DNA of 64,000 nt from Phoronis australis (taxonomy: Eukaryota; Phoronida; Phoronidae), in the NCBI GenBank assembly GCA_002633005.1, contig NMRA01000218.1, forward strand, positions 143,113 through 207,112, in the 5' to 3' direction. The notes beneath the pieces are model-generated. The model ran no database searches. It was not told the DNA's origin and saw nothing but the letters and a program-made list of their open reading frames with translations. The position numbers and the translations under genes were made by a program. This document shows positions 22,251-32,092 of this stretch, one piece after another; position 1 is the first letter of the stretch, and each line of letters opens with the position of its first letter.

Positions 22251-23908
22251 AGCAAGTACAGAGTCCTTTAAAAAAGCATTTTCAGTGAAACGCATCTTAG
22301 GCATGTCTTCCATTTCAACAGCAACTCTAGAATCATTCTTTATCCCTCTAGGGTCAAACTGTGTGACATGCAGTCCCTCAAGCGACTTTACTCTACTAAA
22401 TGCTTCATATGCTTGTCCACTACTGAACTTGCTAGCACCTTTCATACATACTACTATTTCATCCATTGTCAGTCCTTGGCATTTGTTAATCGTAACATCT
22501 CATGCTAAGTTCAGAGGGAATTGTAAACGAGACACTTGTGCACCTTTTATTCTAGCTCTTTCAAATTTAGATTCATGTCTCATGATGGGAACAGCATCAG
22601 GTTATTTAAGTTTCCACTGACCTCATGCAATAGCTTTCCTTCCAACTTCAGCATTGTCAATTTTAACAAGTACAGTAATCACTCTGCCATCATCCCCTTT
22701 CTCAATTCGATCTACAACACCAATAACACCATTAACAAGCACATCTGACATGTCAACATAATGATTATAAATCAACATCACTCTAGCACCAATGCAAATT
22801 TCTAAAACAGATTGAAAAACCACCAGTTTCTGAACGTTTCGATGTTTTATGGATGTGGTCTAAATCAAGTAATCTGGTACTGTCTTTCTTGTCATCAATA
22901 GCAATGATTTTAACTCGGTTTGACTCATCATGTTCAATGCTACAAAGTCTTTTCTGATTCCAGTTGTCAACATTATCACTGTGAGCAAAGACATGAAGTG
23001 CATGATACAGATAATTAGGAGAATTTTCACCAAGTTGCCTGGAACGCAAAACAGCAGTATCATCGTCAGTATGATTTTCAAGTCGTAAACGACACAACAG
23101 CTCAGCAAAACTTTGGTCACCCCTTTTTCTCATTACCTCACTCAGTTCATGCAGCATAACGATCCATACAAATTTGCAAGTGAGTTTTTGAGTGGATCAT
23201 AGATATGAGATTGACAAACTGGTGGCAGTTGATATAAGTTACCAACAGCCAAGATGCTAACGTTGCCGAACAAGCATGAGTCATCACATGGTCCCATTAT
23301 TTCTGTAAGTCTTCTGTGGATGTCCAGTTACATGTCTGAGCCAACCATTGAGATTTCATCTTTAACTAATAGTTGCAAATTTTCAAGTTTAGTACGTAGC
23401 GTGTTCAGTTTGTCAAGAGTTAGTTCATCATCGTGTTGTCCATATTTTGAAATACGTATTAACAGCAATGCTGAATGAATAGTCATTCCACCAATATTAA
23501 AGGCTGCTACACCAGTTGGCGCTGTTAGCAATGTGACAATATCTGTTGGTTTAAATTTTCTTGACAAAGATACGAACCTTTTTGTATCAACTGGATAAGT
23601 CGTATCACATGACTTTAACCCACACCACCAGGACCACTAAGAAATATTCTATATGGCTTTGGCTTTTCGTTTTGCTTAACACTCTTAACAGCATATTTGC
23701 ACCATTGCTTGTGATATAACACAATTTCGTGTTGTTTTTCATTAAGACTAGACATCATATCACGATATTCTTGTGGTGTCAAACAGTCACGTTTCTCTTC
23801 GATGTCATATCTAGTCACAAGATCGGACGCATTCTCAGCTAATGGTCTTTGAAACATGGCAGCATTTGCACCTAGATCTTCTTGTTCTAATGCCCTTTCA
23901 ATATCCAA
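22176..23908 (-). pseudogene. Pif1-like helicase domain of the Helitron (broken)
   Basis: Fragments in order: [12 protein letters not shown] then TAA (Walker A), [15 protein letters not shown] (motif Ia), [14 protein letters not shown] (Walker B), LHELSEVMRKRGDQSFAELL, GARVMLIYNHYVDMSDVLVN, and SGQAYEAFSRVKSLEGLHV (motif VI). The stop at 23615-23617 replaces the catalytic lysine, and at least three further frame changes follow. Confidence 0.85.
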
Positions 23909-24693
23909 TCCCTCATTCTCTGCCAGTAAATTCTCATGTTCAGCTCCAGGTGCATGTAATTCCCAAATGTGTTGAGGAGGTCCATTTTGTGCATTTTGAT
24001 CAAGGGCTTGCTCGATAATTTCATTATGATGTGAATACTTCTATTCATTTTCAAAAATCAGTTGTGACACAGCACTGTAATGGGAATGATAGTTATCATA
24101 ATTAGCTCTGAGATCTCTCTCTTCATTTCGCCATGGGAGGTAGAGCATCACTTTTACACGATGGAAACTGCTTGGTTCTTTATCCACATTGTCCTTACGA
24201 AATCTTATCACAGCAGTTTTTCTCCTCCTGTGCATAGAACCTTTGCCATTCTTTAGTTTTATCCTCTGAGGCAATGACAAGGACATCAACTTCTGCTTCT
24301 TTCAAAACATCTGGTACACTATAGTTATTATCGTCATTGTATTCTTTGTACATGGTTGTGTTGCTAGCAGCAAATTAAGCCAAGCACACATCCTCAAGAC
24401 TGTCCGGTCTGTATTCATACCTGTCAACTAAACTGGTTTGAAAAATGTCAGTGTCATCATCCTCCAACTTATCATGTTGAACATTACTTTATCTTTCAGA
24501 AGTGCTATTCTGGAAGATTTCGGATCTGTGTTGACAAAAACAGGTTTTCGACTTGCACGCTTCAAAGGCATAGACAAAATGCAGTAAATAGGTTCCTGTG
24601 CACAGATTTCGTGGTGGTTTAAAAACAATACAGATCCAAGTTTTCTTAACCTTGAACAAATATCATTATTTCTTATTTCTTTACAGGCTTGCA

Positions 24694-25425
24694 TCAACAA
24701 TTCACCCATCCCCTTTCATTTTTGGTCACATAAGCAGTAACATACATGACACAACCATAAGGATCCGGGATGTATTGCAGGTCTAAATTTGCTTGCCATG
24801 CTTTAAGAATAGTCGGATTATAAGCATTCACATTTTGTCTGAAAGGTGTTCGTTCTAAAACAGCAGTACATCCTTTCTCAGAAACTGCTAAAGCTTCCAT
24901 GTAATTTTCAACTCGCAAGAACATCCTGAACTGATGAAAGAATCTGTTTTGCATTTTCCTTTTACCAATGGCCTCAGTGACTGGTTCTCGTGCAATAATA
25001 GTAGCTGCACTGGGTGGTCTATGATATTTGAACCTACACGACCATTTCTGTCTACAGTATGGGGAATTTCTGTGCACTTGTAACTTTTCCACGAGATCTA
25101 GCAATGTATCATCATCTTCAGGAAGGTCACAAGAGATATGTTTGCTGATAAAAGAAGACACTTCCTCATCAGTTTGTTCATTGAGCTTTGGTGCATCCTT
25201 AATCCACAACAGAATGTGTGCTCAGTAAAAGACAAGTTCTTCATTTTCATCACTCAACACTGTACCATACTGTCTTGCAATTATCAGTGTTAAGAACATA
25301 TTTGGAATATTCTTCTGTCTTATCATGGCAAGAACAACATAGAAGAGTGTTTGGTAATAAGCAGGAGATCCTTTCACATTCTTTTGTATTTTGTACGCAT
25401 TATCTGCCTTTATCATTTCATTCAT
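24694..25425 (-). pseudogene. Rep (HUH/Y2) domain of the Helitron (broken)
   Basis: The first part (25425-25222) ends LARQYGT-like then a stop; the second (25209-24694) begins WIKDAPKL. Between them the family normally has about 50 residues including the His-hydrophobic-His motif. Here only AHILLW remains, so the metal-binding pair is lost, while the two tyrosines near 24710 remain. Confidence 0.8.
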
Positions 25426-25794
25426 CTGCTGTACATTTCTAACAAGTCCAGTATTTATTTCTTGGCCTTGGAATTGTCTGCCAGATCCTCTACGAAATAT
25501 AGACTGTGGTTTATGTCAGAGTTAACTTGCTTGCTTTCAGTGGCATACTGAGCACTTAACAGATATTCAATACACTGAGCAAATGTGCCATCACAGTCAA
25601 GGAGACGTTGATTACAATAGCGTCTGGGATGCAACTTAACAGGTCTATCAGCCGTTAAAGCATGTTGACCAGTAGGTACAAGTTCGGGTATGCCAACTTT
25701 TCAAAATATTTATCACTCATCAAAGGTATAGGCTTTTGACCCTCTCCAGGAGCCACATGAATCTCCTTTCCAGAAATATCAGGATTCTCTTCAA

Positions 25795-26380
25795 TCATAC
25801 TGGTTTCAAAAGGCAAACCACAATCAGTAGTTTTTTCAAAAATGCAGCATCGTCTTCCGCCTGAACTTTTTCATCTTCAACACAGTCAACACCACCATCA
25901 TCATCATCATTAGACAATGCAACAACAGGTACATTGCAATCTTCATCAGCAGCTCTGTGCATCTGTTTTACGTGCTCATTGTTGACATTTTCTAACAGAA
26001 TGACATGATGACTCTGAGCTATCAAGCCCAAGTGAAATTCATTGTCAGTGCCATACCTGGAACACACTTCTTCAACATGATCACCTCTTGTTGTGTGCGC
26101 ATATACTTTCAAAGAAAACTTATCGGACATTGCTTGCAAAGTAGTGTGATCACCCCACTGATTCTGATGCTCCAATGCACCCAAGTATCTCATCCATCTG
26201 ATCTCCTTTTTGGGTATCATTATCTGCAATCATCTGTATCAATCTATCCTCACAAGTTGGCTGATCTGTGTCTGCATTGCTCAAGTCGGCACACTAAATA
26301 TGATCACAAACAAAGTCTTTGTATAGTCCTGCATTACTCATCATGTGAGAAGCAACTCTTTTTGCAACTCGTTTGGATGA
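25795..26380 (-). pseudogene. OTU-like protease domain of the Helitron
   Basis: The segment RVASHMMSNAGLYKDFV, then WGDHTTLQAMSDKFSLKVYA, then HLGLIAQSHHVIL has the order and spacing of OTU domains (helix, WGD..L.A, then the His-containing end). The N-terminal catalytic DGNC motif is not readable. OTU domains are known in several animal Helitrons. An acidic NDDDDGGVDCVEDE tail follows. Confidence 0.6.
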
Positions 26381-26402
26381 ATGGCAATAACACCAAGCCT
26401 AT

Positions 26403-26978
26403 TCAAATGGTAACACACAACAGAAAATAAACATCCCCAGGAACTTCTACCAGAGTCATGCCATCAGCTTGGGCAAGGCTATTTATATCATGATTACTTC
26501 GGTACACAGCTGTGGGTTCTATATGTTTAGAACACTGACTAGTAACTAAGTGACTGCTGTTACATGTCATAGCCTTCCACATGTCAAGATCATCACCCTT
26601 TGCTTGTTCAACCCAGTTGTCATTAATGCGTGTATCTGAATAATGAGGATTGTGTACTTTGAGCCAATGTAATGCTGTCAAAACTCTAGGTGGGTCCACG
26701 TAGTCATACATATAGTAAGATTTGTATATATTTTTCGCACAAACTGGCATTGTGACTGCAATCTGGGAAATAATTCACAAACTGTGTCGGGCTTAGAAGG
26801 TACATTTAACAGCAGGTCCATGGATCTCGTGTTGTTTCCCACGAGGCAAACCAACCATTTTCGTGAACGGTATTCTTTTTAACACCAGTCTTGGCTCAAG
26901 TTCATTAAGATTTTTCAGCTCTACTGGTTGAGAATCAAGCAGTAAATTATTCGCCTTTGACTGATTGTATTCTCCCAC
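26403..26978 (-). pseudogene. DUF6570-like N-terminal region of the Helitron
   Basis: LKNLNELEPRLVLKRIPFTK, GLPRGKQHEIHGPAV, then MYDYVDPPRVLTALHWLKVH and DTRINDNWVEQA match the N-terminal part of Pif1/Helitron proteins in invertebrate genomes. A frame break separates the two halves at about 26750-26793. Confidence 0.75.
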
Positions 26979-27281
26979 ACTTCAAACTGTCGTGGCAAGT
27001 TCTGCACAACCATTCATTACCATCAACAGATAATTTTCTGTGTATAAGAACAGAATGTGATAGAGCTGAGTTCATTCTTGTGTACTGTTCTGGCTTCAAC
27101 AACACAACTGAATGTTTATACAACAAACGATGACATGAGCAACAAATGTGATCAGGCCCATGTCGAACATTCTTGAGAAATCATTGATCACTCCATCAGC
27201 AGTAGGAATCTTTGATTTTCGTTTCAGGAACACTTTCTTTTGATAACCTAGTCTTTTTTTTTCTTTGTTCAGGTGTTTCAT

Positions 27282-27720
27282 TTGCCTGTCATATTCAGGT
27301 TTTCCACGTTCAGGCTCCAGTGCATTGTCGTTGACATGGAGCACTCTCATTATTTCTTCAAACCCATTAACTGGCATGACATCTGCAATCTTGTCAAATC
27401 TGGTATGCTCAGACCAGTAGTCCCGCCGCGATGGCATCTTAACCACTGACATAAAAATCACAATGCTAACAAATTTTCTCGTCTCCTCATGGGTAATCAC
27501 TTTCATCCGCTCTTTGCCAAGTTGAAGTTTTAATCGATTGCTTTCAACAGTCAAAAGTTCGATAGTCTCTTCACCAACCACGGCATTGAAGAACTCTTAT
27601 TTCATCATGGCAGCCTAGAAGCGGATCTTTTCCATAAAGGCCATCAACCGGTATGTCGTTTAGAGTAAATTCCAGCAGGTCTTCCTCAACCCAGTTCCAA
27701 ACTTTTCATTGTCTGAATTC
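27282..27720 (-). pseudogene. piggyBac-like transposase fragment (N-terminal DDE_Tnp_1_7 region)
   Basis: The frame FFNAVVGEETIELL, then FVSIVIFMSVVKMPSRRDYW, then GFEEIMRVLHVNDN, is the conserved start of the piggyBac-derived (PGBD) transposase domain. WNWVEEDLLEFTLNDIPV just upstream is in another frame and probably belongs to the same protein. The catalytic aspartates that should follow are absent, because at about 27282 the same open frame turns into Helitron N-terminal sequence. Confidence 0.7.
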
Positions 27721-27892
27721 AAAAACATAAATGGTAAGCATGGCTATGGTACCAACAAAATGTCCAGGCAGTTTCAGCATCTAATTTAGATTTCCCTACC
27801 TCAACTAAGTATATTAATGGGCCTACATCTCTGTATTTTCCAGTAAAAAAGAATCAAAACTTATTCAAAATGTACACAGCCATTGTCCTTAC

Positions 27893-28035
27893 TTTTTGTT
27901 ATTAGCTTCCTTCTTTTTCTTTATTGACGGGCCCGGGTCTTCAACATCATCATCATCATTCTTACTGACAGTATTTCCATTTACATCATTATTAGGGCGG
28001 TTGAAGTCGGCCATTTTGTTTTTGGATGGGTCATT
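27893..28035 (-). CDS. Possible acidic N-terminal exon of the piggyBac-like gene
   Basis: On the minus strand, MADFNRPNNDVNGN is followed by an acidic DDDDVEDPGPSIKKKKEANNK stretch and a donor GTAAGG. An acidic, low-complexity N-terminus is common in PGBD proteins. The CATCATCATCAT tract coding for the Asp run could also be a plain microsatellite. Confidence 0.35.
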
Positions 28036-28341
28036 TTCAATGTCCCAAGTTCCATATTCAAAAATTTTTATTAGTTAAACTCCACATTCTTAAGCTACAA
28101 AAAGTAAAGTAACAGATTCTCAAATAAACGTTCTAAACGTACAATAAATGAGTGTGACCTCTCTGCCCACTAAAGTGTGAAATTCCACCTTTGAATGAAG
28201 GTTCAGTTTCAGGAATCCCAGTCTCGTGAAACCGCGGCACCGACAAGTAGGCATTTTTCAGCTCTTTGCGCATGTTGTATTCACCAGCTGGGGGGGTGCA
28301 TTTAATGTTTTTATATAAAAGAAAGGTCAAATTTTCACTTT

Positions 28342-28451
28342 CCGGACGAAGAATTTTTAATTTTGTCCTTAGACATAAAAAATTTGTTAAATTTCAACTT
28401 TAGAGCAAAATTAATACAAGTTAAAATTTTTTTTCAAAATTCTTCGTCCGG
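28342..28451. repeat. Foldback sequence with CCGGACGAAGAATTTT arms
   Basis: CCGGACGAAGAATTTTTAATTTTG at the left pairs with CAAAATTCTTCGTCCGG at the right, giving a hairpin with a loop of about 65 bases. A related foldback lies at 28872-28987. Confidence 0.7.
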
Positions 28452-28871
28452 TTCTTTATAGGCCAACCTCCCCTGAAAATATTGGACTGAACTGCATTCA
28501 AGTGTCACATGTCCCCGACGTGCGCAAAAGCGTTATGTGAATGTATCTAAACCGCTTTTGAAATATTGGCTGGTGACGTCACTTCCGATTGTCGGTAGAT
28601 TTTGCCGTGCTGAACATCAACGTTTAAAAATTTTTAACGCGCGTGAAAATTTAACCTATCAAACAAAACTCACATTAACAGGTCCAGAAACACTCAGTAT
28701 ACTATCTCCAAATCTTTTCATGGACTTCATCTGCATTTTCATACTCCACGGGACGTTTAATTTCGACCTTGAGCTCAAAATTCACCAACCACACAAAATT
28801 GGCTTTGCCCACATAGGATAGTCCTTACCAAAGGGTGTGAAGGTTATTTGTGTGCGAAAATATGGTCAAAT

Positions 28872-28987
28872 TTTTGGAATCTTGACGAAGAATTTTTATT
28901 TTTTATTAGAAGTCCTATTTTTTGTAAAATTTAAAATTAATTGGAAATTTCTACGTCAAGATAAAAAATAAAAATTTTTCGCCCGGT
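28872..28987. repeat. Related foldback sequence
   Basis: CTTGACGAAGAATTTTTATT at the left pairs with sequence ending AAAAATTTTTCGCCCGG at the right. It shares GACGAAGAATTTTTA with 28342 and is probably the same small element family. Confidence 0.6.
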
Positions 28988-29238
28988 TTTATGAGTACAC
29001 CACCCCCTCTAAATAATGCACCAATCGCAATACAAATGTAACCAGAGTTGAGTGCGCAAAAGATACAAAGTTTGATGAAAGCTGTGGATTTTTCCACTTC
29101 CACCTGGTTTATCATGGCTGCCAAGTAAACAAATTATTCAGTGTCTTTGGATCACTTCATATCTATTTTTACAGCCATTTTGCACAGTGAAAGCCAGTTT
29201 CATTTCAAGTAGAGTAAGGAAGTGAATTTTCATGAATT

Positions 29239-29461
29239 TTAACAAGTTACTGGAGTATGTGAAATGACTAACTGTATGATTTTTAAGCTTGTATCAGTGC
29301 CTTCAACTGATTGATTTTCTATTTCAGTGCAGATCACTTGAAGGGGTGCCTTCTTCAGTGGTACATCTTCCTCTGTACTGCCAAAATGAAGTCGCATTGT
29401 AATGAATTGCTGTGCTAAGCTGAGCACTGATTTCACTATTTCTGATTCAGTTATGAGATAA
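29239..29461 (-). CDS. Unrecognised candidate exon
   Basis: An acceptor (CCAATCTTTTAG) is followed by an open frame of about 73 residues with ordinary composition, including SEIVKSVLSLAQQFITMRLH and STEEDVPLKKAPLQVICTEI, ending at a stop. I do not recognise it. It could be the last exon of a minus-strand gene, or chance. Confidence 0.3.
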
Positions 29462-29559
29462 CTAAAAGATTGGAAAAATAAATGAGAAGCATGTTTTGTA
29501 CTGATAAGAAAAAAGTTTCCTTGATGATAACGTATCTTAAGTAAAAGAGGTTTCAAAAA

Positions 29560-31546
29560 CAGTCACATTACATGTAATTCTGTTGTGGCTAACTACTTTT
29601 TCTATGTTCCACCCATGCAGTGGCAACAGCTGTTACGGATGTACATGTACGCCACTGATATAATCATTAACTTCCCAAACATGACACAAATTTATTTTCA
29701 TCTTCATTGAGCAGATCATCCAAGGCACTGGCAAGAAAAGATACTAGACAAAAAACCCTCAGTTTTGACAAGATTGGTCAACCCTCCAAAATTTTGCTTC
29801 TTTCATATGATAATTAATCCCTGGCATACGTTCTTTCAATTCCATTTCTTGACATAGCTCAAAGATGATAAGTCCAATACAAAATGTTATCATTTTTTAT
29901 TTAAGCGGTGAGTACGAAGGAAGTGACCTTTCAATTTTCTAGAGTGAAACACTTTCAAGGTAGTTGAGGGTTATATCTACCATCCATCAGACAAAACTGA
30001 AATAATTTTAGTACAGTAACCATAATGTGTAAGCCAAAATGATCCAATCTTTTACCATAAGTAACCTTGAATGCACAGTACTTGAGATCATTAAGCATTA
30101 CAAATGGTATCCAACTGCACAAAATTTTCTTGATTTGGATGCACATAACTATTACCATGGCGACTGACTAGTATTTCCTTACACCAGAATTCCACAACCA
30201 TGATTTAAAAATATGAAGAAGTTGCAAGTTACATGGATTGGAGGCTTGAAGATTCACAATCCAACATAGCCTATTTCTTTTATTAAGATTCTTCATATAA
30301 TATTATTGCCTTCTGTTGATAACCTGAAGAAAGAAAGCAACAAGTTACAAAACACGACTTCAAAGCACAAATTTGCCACAAAATTCAAAGAAATATGAAT
30401 CATTTTGTGGTACATAATCAAGCCTTGAAGAGCAGTTGGCTGTCAAACAAAAAAACATTTCAAAAAATATTTCAACTTTTTTAGCCGAGTATAAGATCAC
30501 CTGAATGGGAAATTCACAGTAAAATAATTAGAATATTCCTACTATTTGTTTGCACAAGAACATGGAAATTGAACAGAATTCCTTTTTTGTAGCAGCGATT
30601 GTCAAAATGTTTCAACATTAAATTTTCACAATTTACAAAGTAGCCGGTTGAACATGCCTTTCAGTTCAGCAAAAGTCGCCATGTTGTCGGTGCCGCTGGA
30701 AATGAGACTAAGTCCAACGGGAATTCTCAGCACTTTTATCACTCAATAAGTAAGAACTGCGATGCTTAAATTTGGTGAAAACTAGTGAATCGCGCAGAAT
30801 AGTAAGTAAAGACATGTCTCCCTAATTTTTACCGTAAATTATCGGCGAAAATAATTTATATTAAGTTTTAAACTCGTAACTTATTCCGCTGTCGTCCAAG
30901 ATGGCCGAACTGATCCAAACAAGTGACCCAAATTTCGCCACAAAAATTGCAATAACTTTGCACTGCTTGGCTCGATTTTGATAATTTTTCGATTTTTATT
31001 GAGTAGGATGCGTTATCTTTCCGATGATAGTAGAGAATTTTTTCAAAACGAAAAAAAAATTTTGGTTCGACTGCCCTATCATTAGGTCTTCACTCAGCAA
31101 GTGTTTTGGATCTCCTGAAATGTTGTGCATGTGTACATTGGTGAAAAAATAAATGCAGGTAATAAATTAATCAGAATCAGAGTATTAACAACCATGCTAT
31201 GAAATGCACACCTCTTTTTAGGAACTTTGAGCTCACACTGGTTACTTGAATAACCATTGTGGGAGAACCCCATGCGGCGCATGATGGTCACTTCAGTAAC
31301 CCGAGCAAAAACGTGACCTTGCTGTGTAATAAGATGGATTTTGTTCAAAATACTGAGTAGTGGATGTGCTTGGTACACATTTGAATCCAATTATTCATAT
31401 AGTATGTCTTGGTTACACAAAATTCGAGATATATTTGACATTTTAATCACTTTGATTCACACTCACCTTTTCCTCATGGAAGCTGCCATCTTGGATTGAG
31501 ACATCTGTTGGCTGATTGAGTTAGCAGAAATGGTTACTTGAGTGAC
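29560..31546. other. Intergenic or intronic region with CpG-poor, promoter-like patches
   Basis: AAGATGGC/GCCATGTTG motifs (YY1-like, typical of first exons) occur at 30679, 30899 and 31483. One minus-strand ATG at 31504 is followed by a good donor (AAAAG|GTGAGT at 31467). No continuation in frame was found, so no gene is called. Confidence 0.3.
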
Positions 31547-31714
31547 TGTTGTGTTCGTAGAACCAGTAAAACAACACAGATGAGAGTAAAATGTAATACG
31601 TCTATTCGCTTGGAGAACTAATACAAGAAGGGGTTGAGCACGTGGCTTGTGGGCATAAATACCACGTGACTATATTCTAAGGAAAACCACAAGTAGCATT
31701 GCCAATACACAACA
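31547..31714 (-). repeat. 3' LTR of the Gypsy element
   Basis: 168 bp, with two CACGTG E-box palindromes about 25 bases apart and a TATTTATG stretch between them. It differs from the other LTR by G/A in GTAAAATGTAAT and T/A in GGGGTTGAGC. Confidence 0.92.
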
Positions 31715-31727
31715 TCCCTCTACCCTT
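31715..31727 (-). other. Polypurine tract
   Basis: On the minus strand, AAGGGTAGAGGGA directly precedes the 3' LTR, where plus-strand DNA synthesis would start. Confidence 0.7.
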
Positions 31728-31782
31728 AGCTAACTACTGCAAACGTAAATAAACATGGAGGAACACTTCAAACTAAGCACAA

Positions 31783-32092
31783 ACATGCATGTAACACACT
31801 GTCAGCAGTCTTGTTTGTAAAACGATACTAAGTGTCCAGTCATAACTAAAACGATGTAGTACACTGCTGTTTGCTGTAAGGTGATCCTACTGATGACTGA
31901 AGCTAGTTATAATAAGTAGTAATTAAAAGTTCAGCCNACATGCATGTAACACACTGTCAGCAGTCTTGTTTGTAAAACGATACTAAGTGTCCAGTCATAA
32001 CTAAAACGATGTATCACACTGCTGTTTGCTGTAAGGTGATCATACTGATGACTGAAGCTAGTTACAATAAGTAGTAATTAAAAGTTCAGCCT
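31783..32092. repeat. 155 bp tandem duplication with an N at the join
   Basis: 31783-31936 and 31938-32092 are nearly identical (differences such as GTAGTACAC/GTATCACAC, ATCCTACTG/ATCATACTG and TTATAATAAG/TTACAATAAG). The single N at 31937 sits exactly between them. It covers the pol stop and 3' untranslated part of the Gypsy element. Confidence 0.9.

Larger units (their letters stand above)
22130..27281 (-). mobile_element. Degenerate autonomous Helitron, about 5.2 kb
   Basis: Read right to left it shows, in order: a Zn-ribbon-like segment (CCSCHRLLYKHS...WLCRTCHDSL, ~27170-26990), a DUF6570-like part (GLPRGKQHEIHGPAV; YMYDYVDPPRVL; ~26980-26400), an OTU-like stretch (~26380-25970), a Helitron_like_N/Rep region (KGSPAYYQTLFYVVLAMIR to YNPTILKAWQANLDLQYI, 25425-24694) with the two Rep tyrosines in VMYVTAYVTK, a Pif1-type helicase (23908-22176) and an endonuclease-like stub. 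It rolls as a single-strand, rolling-circle transposon when active. This copy has many stops and frameshifts, a lost HUH motif and a stop at the Walker A lysine. I could not locate the exact ends. Confidence 0.85.

Noticed and set aside
31200-31330. Coding exon (minus) reading VFARVTEVTIMRRMGFSHNG
   Set aside because: The open stretch lies in near-palindromic GGTTACTTGAATAACC-type sequence, and the upstream candidate exon at 31467 joins it out of frame.
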